The position numbers were made by a program, and so were the translations under genes. Under the pieces are notes generated by a model. The model was given only the letters and a program-made list of their open reading frames with translations. It was not told the origin of the DNA and made no database searches. Shown here piece by piece: positions 40,813 to 42,406 of a stretch of 42,406 nucleotides of DNA (positions are counted from its first letter, which is position 1; every line of letters starts with the position of its first letter). Origin of the DNA: Mesorhizobium sp. M4B.F.Ca.ET.203.01.1.1 (GTDB lineage Bacteria; Pseudomonadota; Alphaproteobacteria; Rhizobiales; Rhizobiaceae). The stretch covers positions 1-42,406 of the forward strand of contig NZ_SRUO01000027.1 in NCBI RefSeq assembly GCF_004791025.1. The letters are read 5' to 3'.

Positions 40813-41437
40813 TGGCCACCGAAGGCCAGCGGGCCGCAAGCCCGGCAAAGACGGTTCCCAGCAACAGCTGCGGCGCCCGCTGAAACCGCGTCCGTCTCGA
40901 CAATGCCGCGCCGATCCGGCTGGCGGTCAGGATGACCAGACCGTTGACGACCAGCCCGATCAGGTTGAGCACGGTTGCCAGCACCAGTATCTGCCCCGCC
41001 ACGGACCCGGCCTGCGGCTGCACGAACTGCGGGAACAGCGCCAGCACGAACAGCGCCATCTTCGGGTTGAGGAGATTGGTCAACAGCCCCTGCCGGACGA
41101 TGCGCGCTAGCGAGTGGCGCGCAAGGCCGGCGACCGGCGCAAGCGCTGCCCCGTCGGAGCGGAACGCTTTCCAGGCGAGATAGGCCAGATAGGCAGCGCC
41201 GGCGTAACGCACGATGTCGTAAGCGATGGGCGCGGCAAGGAACAGTTGCGACAGGCCGAAGGCAGCGGCCAGCGCATGGCAATAGGTGCCGGCGGCGATG
41301 CCGACATAGGTCGCCAGGCCAGCCGCGCGCCCCTGGCTGGCGCTGCGGGAAGCGATCAACAGCATGTCCGGCCCCGGCGTCGCGGTCAAAGCGAGGCAGG
41401 CAATGGCGAAAAGTCCAAGGGTGGAAAGGTCCGGCAT
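40784..41437 (-). CDS. LysE/RhtB-family amino acid exporter
   Basis: This 217-residue inner-membrane protein has six hydrophobic segments. The family motif ALTATPGPDMLLIASRSASQ lies near the N-terminus and LLTNLLNPKMALFVLALFPQ is in the middle. Substrate is an amino acid or derivative, not predictable in detail. The start at 41437 has AGGAG before the ATG; longer in-frame starts at 41455 and 41506 lack support. The last eight residues (AKAIPGKL region) are encoded by a palindromic repeat, so the native C-terminus may have been replaced. Confidence 0.88.
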   Translation of the reverse strand: MPDLSTLGLFAIACLALTATPGPDMLLIASRSASQGRAAGLATYVGIAAGTYCHALAAAFGLSQLFLAAPIAYDIVRYAGAAYLAYLAWKAFRSDGAALAPVAGLARHSLARIVRQGLLTNLLNPKMALFVLALFPQFVQPQAGSVAGQILVLATVLNLIGLVVNGLVILTASRIGAALSRRTRFQRAPQLLLGTVFAGLAARWPSVASAKAIPGKL

Positions 41438-41572
41438 GAGGAGCTCCTGATACATGGCCGGAACCGACGGATAGCCGATTCCCCGGCAGCGGCAAAGGAT
41501 ATGCAACGGAATTGCCGCATCATTTGCCTCGACCGGCGCGAAAGCCTATATGCCGGGATCAAAGGACAAAGA

Positions 41573-42004
41573 ATGGCCCGCATCTACAAGACCCGCACCT
41601 GGCACGACCAGCTTTCGCCGTCGATGGAGGAAATGGAGTTCCTGGCGCTGGAGACTTACGCTCATTTGCCGGAGGATTTCCGCAAGCTGACCGGCGAGAT
41701 CGTCATCCAGATCGCCGACTTCCCGACCGACGAGATCATGGACGATCTGTCGCTGGAAACGCCGTTCGACCTGCTCGGCCTGTTCGAGGGGCGCGGCATC
41801 GCCGAGCGCTGGAACCCGCAGACCGGCGAGGGCCCGAACCGCATCACGCTCTACCGCCGCGCCATCCTCGACTACTGGGCCGAGAACGAGGAGACGCTGG
41901 GCGACATCGTCACCCATGTGCTGATCCACGAGATCGGCCACCATTTCGGCCTGTCGGACGACGACATGGAGCGGATCGAGGAAGCGGCGGAGCAGACGGC
42001 CTAG
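41573..42004 (+). CDS. Small zincin-like metallopeptidase-family protein
   Basis: This 143-residue cytoplasmic protein has the zinc motif H119-E-I-G-H123-H-F-G-L-S-D-D-D near its C-terminus, characteristic of the widespread actinobacterial/proteobacterial metallopeptidase family once called DUF1025. The segment NRITLYRRAILDYWAENEET precedes it. No signal peptide. Substrate and proteolytic activity are not established. AGGA lies before the ATG at 41573. The TAG stop is followed at once by AGCCTTTTCGCG, another repeat-like sequence. Confidence 0.9.
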   Translation: MARIYKTRTWHDQLSPSMEEMEFLALETYAHLPEDFRKLTGEIVIQIADFPTDEIMDDLSLETPFDLLGLFEGRGIAERWNPQTGEGPNRITLYRRAILDYWAENEETLGDIVTHVLIHEIGHHFGLSDDDMERIEEAAEQTA

Positions 42005-42034
42005 AGCCTTTTCGCGAAATCGCATCGCGCCGTT

Positions 42035-42246
42035 CCTCCCCCCCGTCGATCGGGGGAGAGGTGTCGAGCGAAGCTCGACGGAGTGGGGGTCGACATGGCT
42101 GGGGCGTTGTTATTCAGCCAGGGCGATGTCTCGCCTCGACTGAGGTCCTGCGCTGAATTATCAGCGCCGCCGCATTTTGAGGACCGGCTTCCACCACTCC
42201 GTCGCTGCTTCGCAGCGCCACCTCTCCCCCCTCCGCAGGGAGAGGA
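42035..42246. repeat. 212-base inverted-repeat element, copy 2
   Basis: This is the same element as 34643-34853: left end CCTCCCCCCCGTCGATCGGG with hairpin GTCGAGCGAAGCTCGAC, right end CACTCCGTCGCTGCTTCGCA then CACCTCTCCCCCCTCCGC. It fills most of the 42005-42357 gap and is followed immediately by the probable end of an insertion sequence. Confidence 0.8.
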
Positions 42247-42270
42247 ACGGTGCCTGTCCGAACCGGATAG

Positions 42271-42306
42271 ATAGGTAACAGAATGGACCGATTGCATAGG
42301 TGACAG
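42271..42306. mobile_element. Probable insertion-sequence end with repeated ATAGGTRACAG
   Basis: ATAGGTAACAG (42271-42281) and ATAGGTGACAG (42296-42306) are direct repeats with a 25-base period, upstream of a transposase start at 42358. Such repeated motifs near a terminus are usual transposase-binding sites. The outer boundary, perhaps near the TGTCCG at 42255, cannot be fixed without the other end. Confidence 0.45.
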
Positions 42307-42357
42307 TTTTCTCCCTCGCCGGAGGACCCGGCGATGGTTTGGCGAGAGACTGGCATC

Positions 42358-42406
42358 ATGGACGAGCGGCTTCGTTTTGTAGTGGATTGCCTTTCTGGCG
42401 AAGAGA
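42358..42406 (+). CDS. 5' end of a probable transposase gene (partial)
   Basis: The frame ATG GAC GAG CGG CTT begins a protein MDERLRFVVDCLSGEE that runs off the window. This N-terminus is typical of integrase-core transposases of the IS481-like group (helix-turn-helix region first). Only 16 residues are present, so the family call is tentative. Confidence 0.55.
   Translation, partial: MDERLRFVVDCLSGEE

Overview
The window looks like the chromosome or a large replicon of a high-GC alphaproteobacterium of the Rhizobiales, most likely Mesorhizobium or a close relative. This is inferred from the base composition, the gene families, and the many palindromic intergenic repeats (units built on CTTCTCCCCGT...ACGGGGAGAAG and GAGCATGATC...GATCATGCTC). 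It was not checked by a database search.

Layout. 2-118: 3' end of an unidentified gene. 202-6822 (minus): a MalEFGK-type sugar ABC transporter operon ending in an unusual two-domain enzyme (Gfo/Idh/MocA oxidoreductase fused to an aldo-keto reductase), with a divergent AraC-type regulator at 6929-7795. 7828-21516: a complete ectoine/5-hydroxyectoine island. On the minus strand, in transcription order, are enuR, ehuABCD (ABC importer), eutABC (hydroxyectoine to ectoine), doeA/eutD and doeB/eutE (ring opening and deacetylation). On the plus strand, diverging from enuR, are an AsnC/Lrp regulator (doeX-like), a doeC-like aldehyde dehydrogenase and a doeD-like aminotransferase. Together these would import ectoines and degrade them through N-acetyl-diaminobutyrate, diaminobutyrate and aspartate semialdehyde to aspartate. 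A quinone-oxidoreductase-like gene follows at 21682-22776.

22971-27654 (plus): a ribose-type sugar ABC operon (Tat-type binding protein, double ATPase, permease) closed by a LacI-family repressor. A perfect 26-bp palindrome lies just before the first gene. 27761-28207 is an orphan gene of unknown function. 28322-30887: arginine catabolism (ornithine cyclodeaminase, arginase, divergent Lrp regulator). 30996-34484: housekeeping genes, namely a small membrane protein, tRNA-Gly(GCC), a prolyl-tRNA deacylase, a chaperedoxin-like thioredoxin, a Lon-substrate-domain protein and a Trm112-like protein. 34939-40641 (minus): the SOS mutasome imuA-imuB-dnaE2, with a perfect alphaproteobacterial LexA box (GTTC-N7-GTTC) at 40665-40679. 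The window closes with a LysE exporter, a small zincin-like metallopeptidase, a 212-bp repeat element and the 5' end of a transposase gene.

No wholly unknown system was recognised. The points most worth following are the self-contained ectoine island with candidate operators, the fused oxidoreductase, the repeat families whose termini form the stop codons of neighbouring genes, and the 206-nt out-of-frame imuA/imuB overlap.
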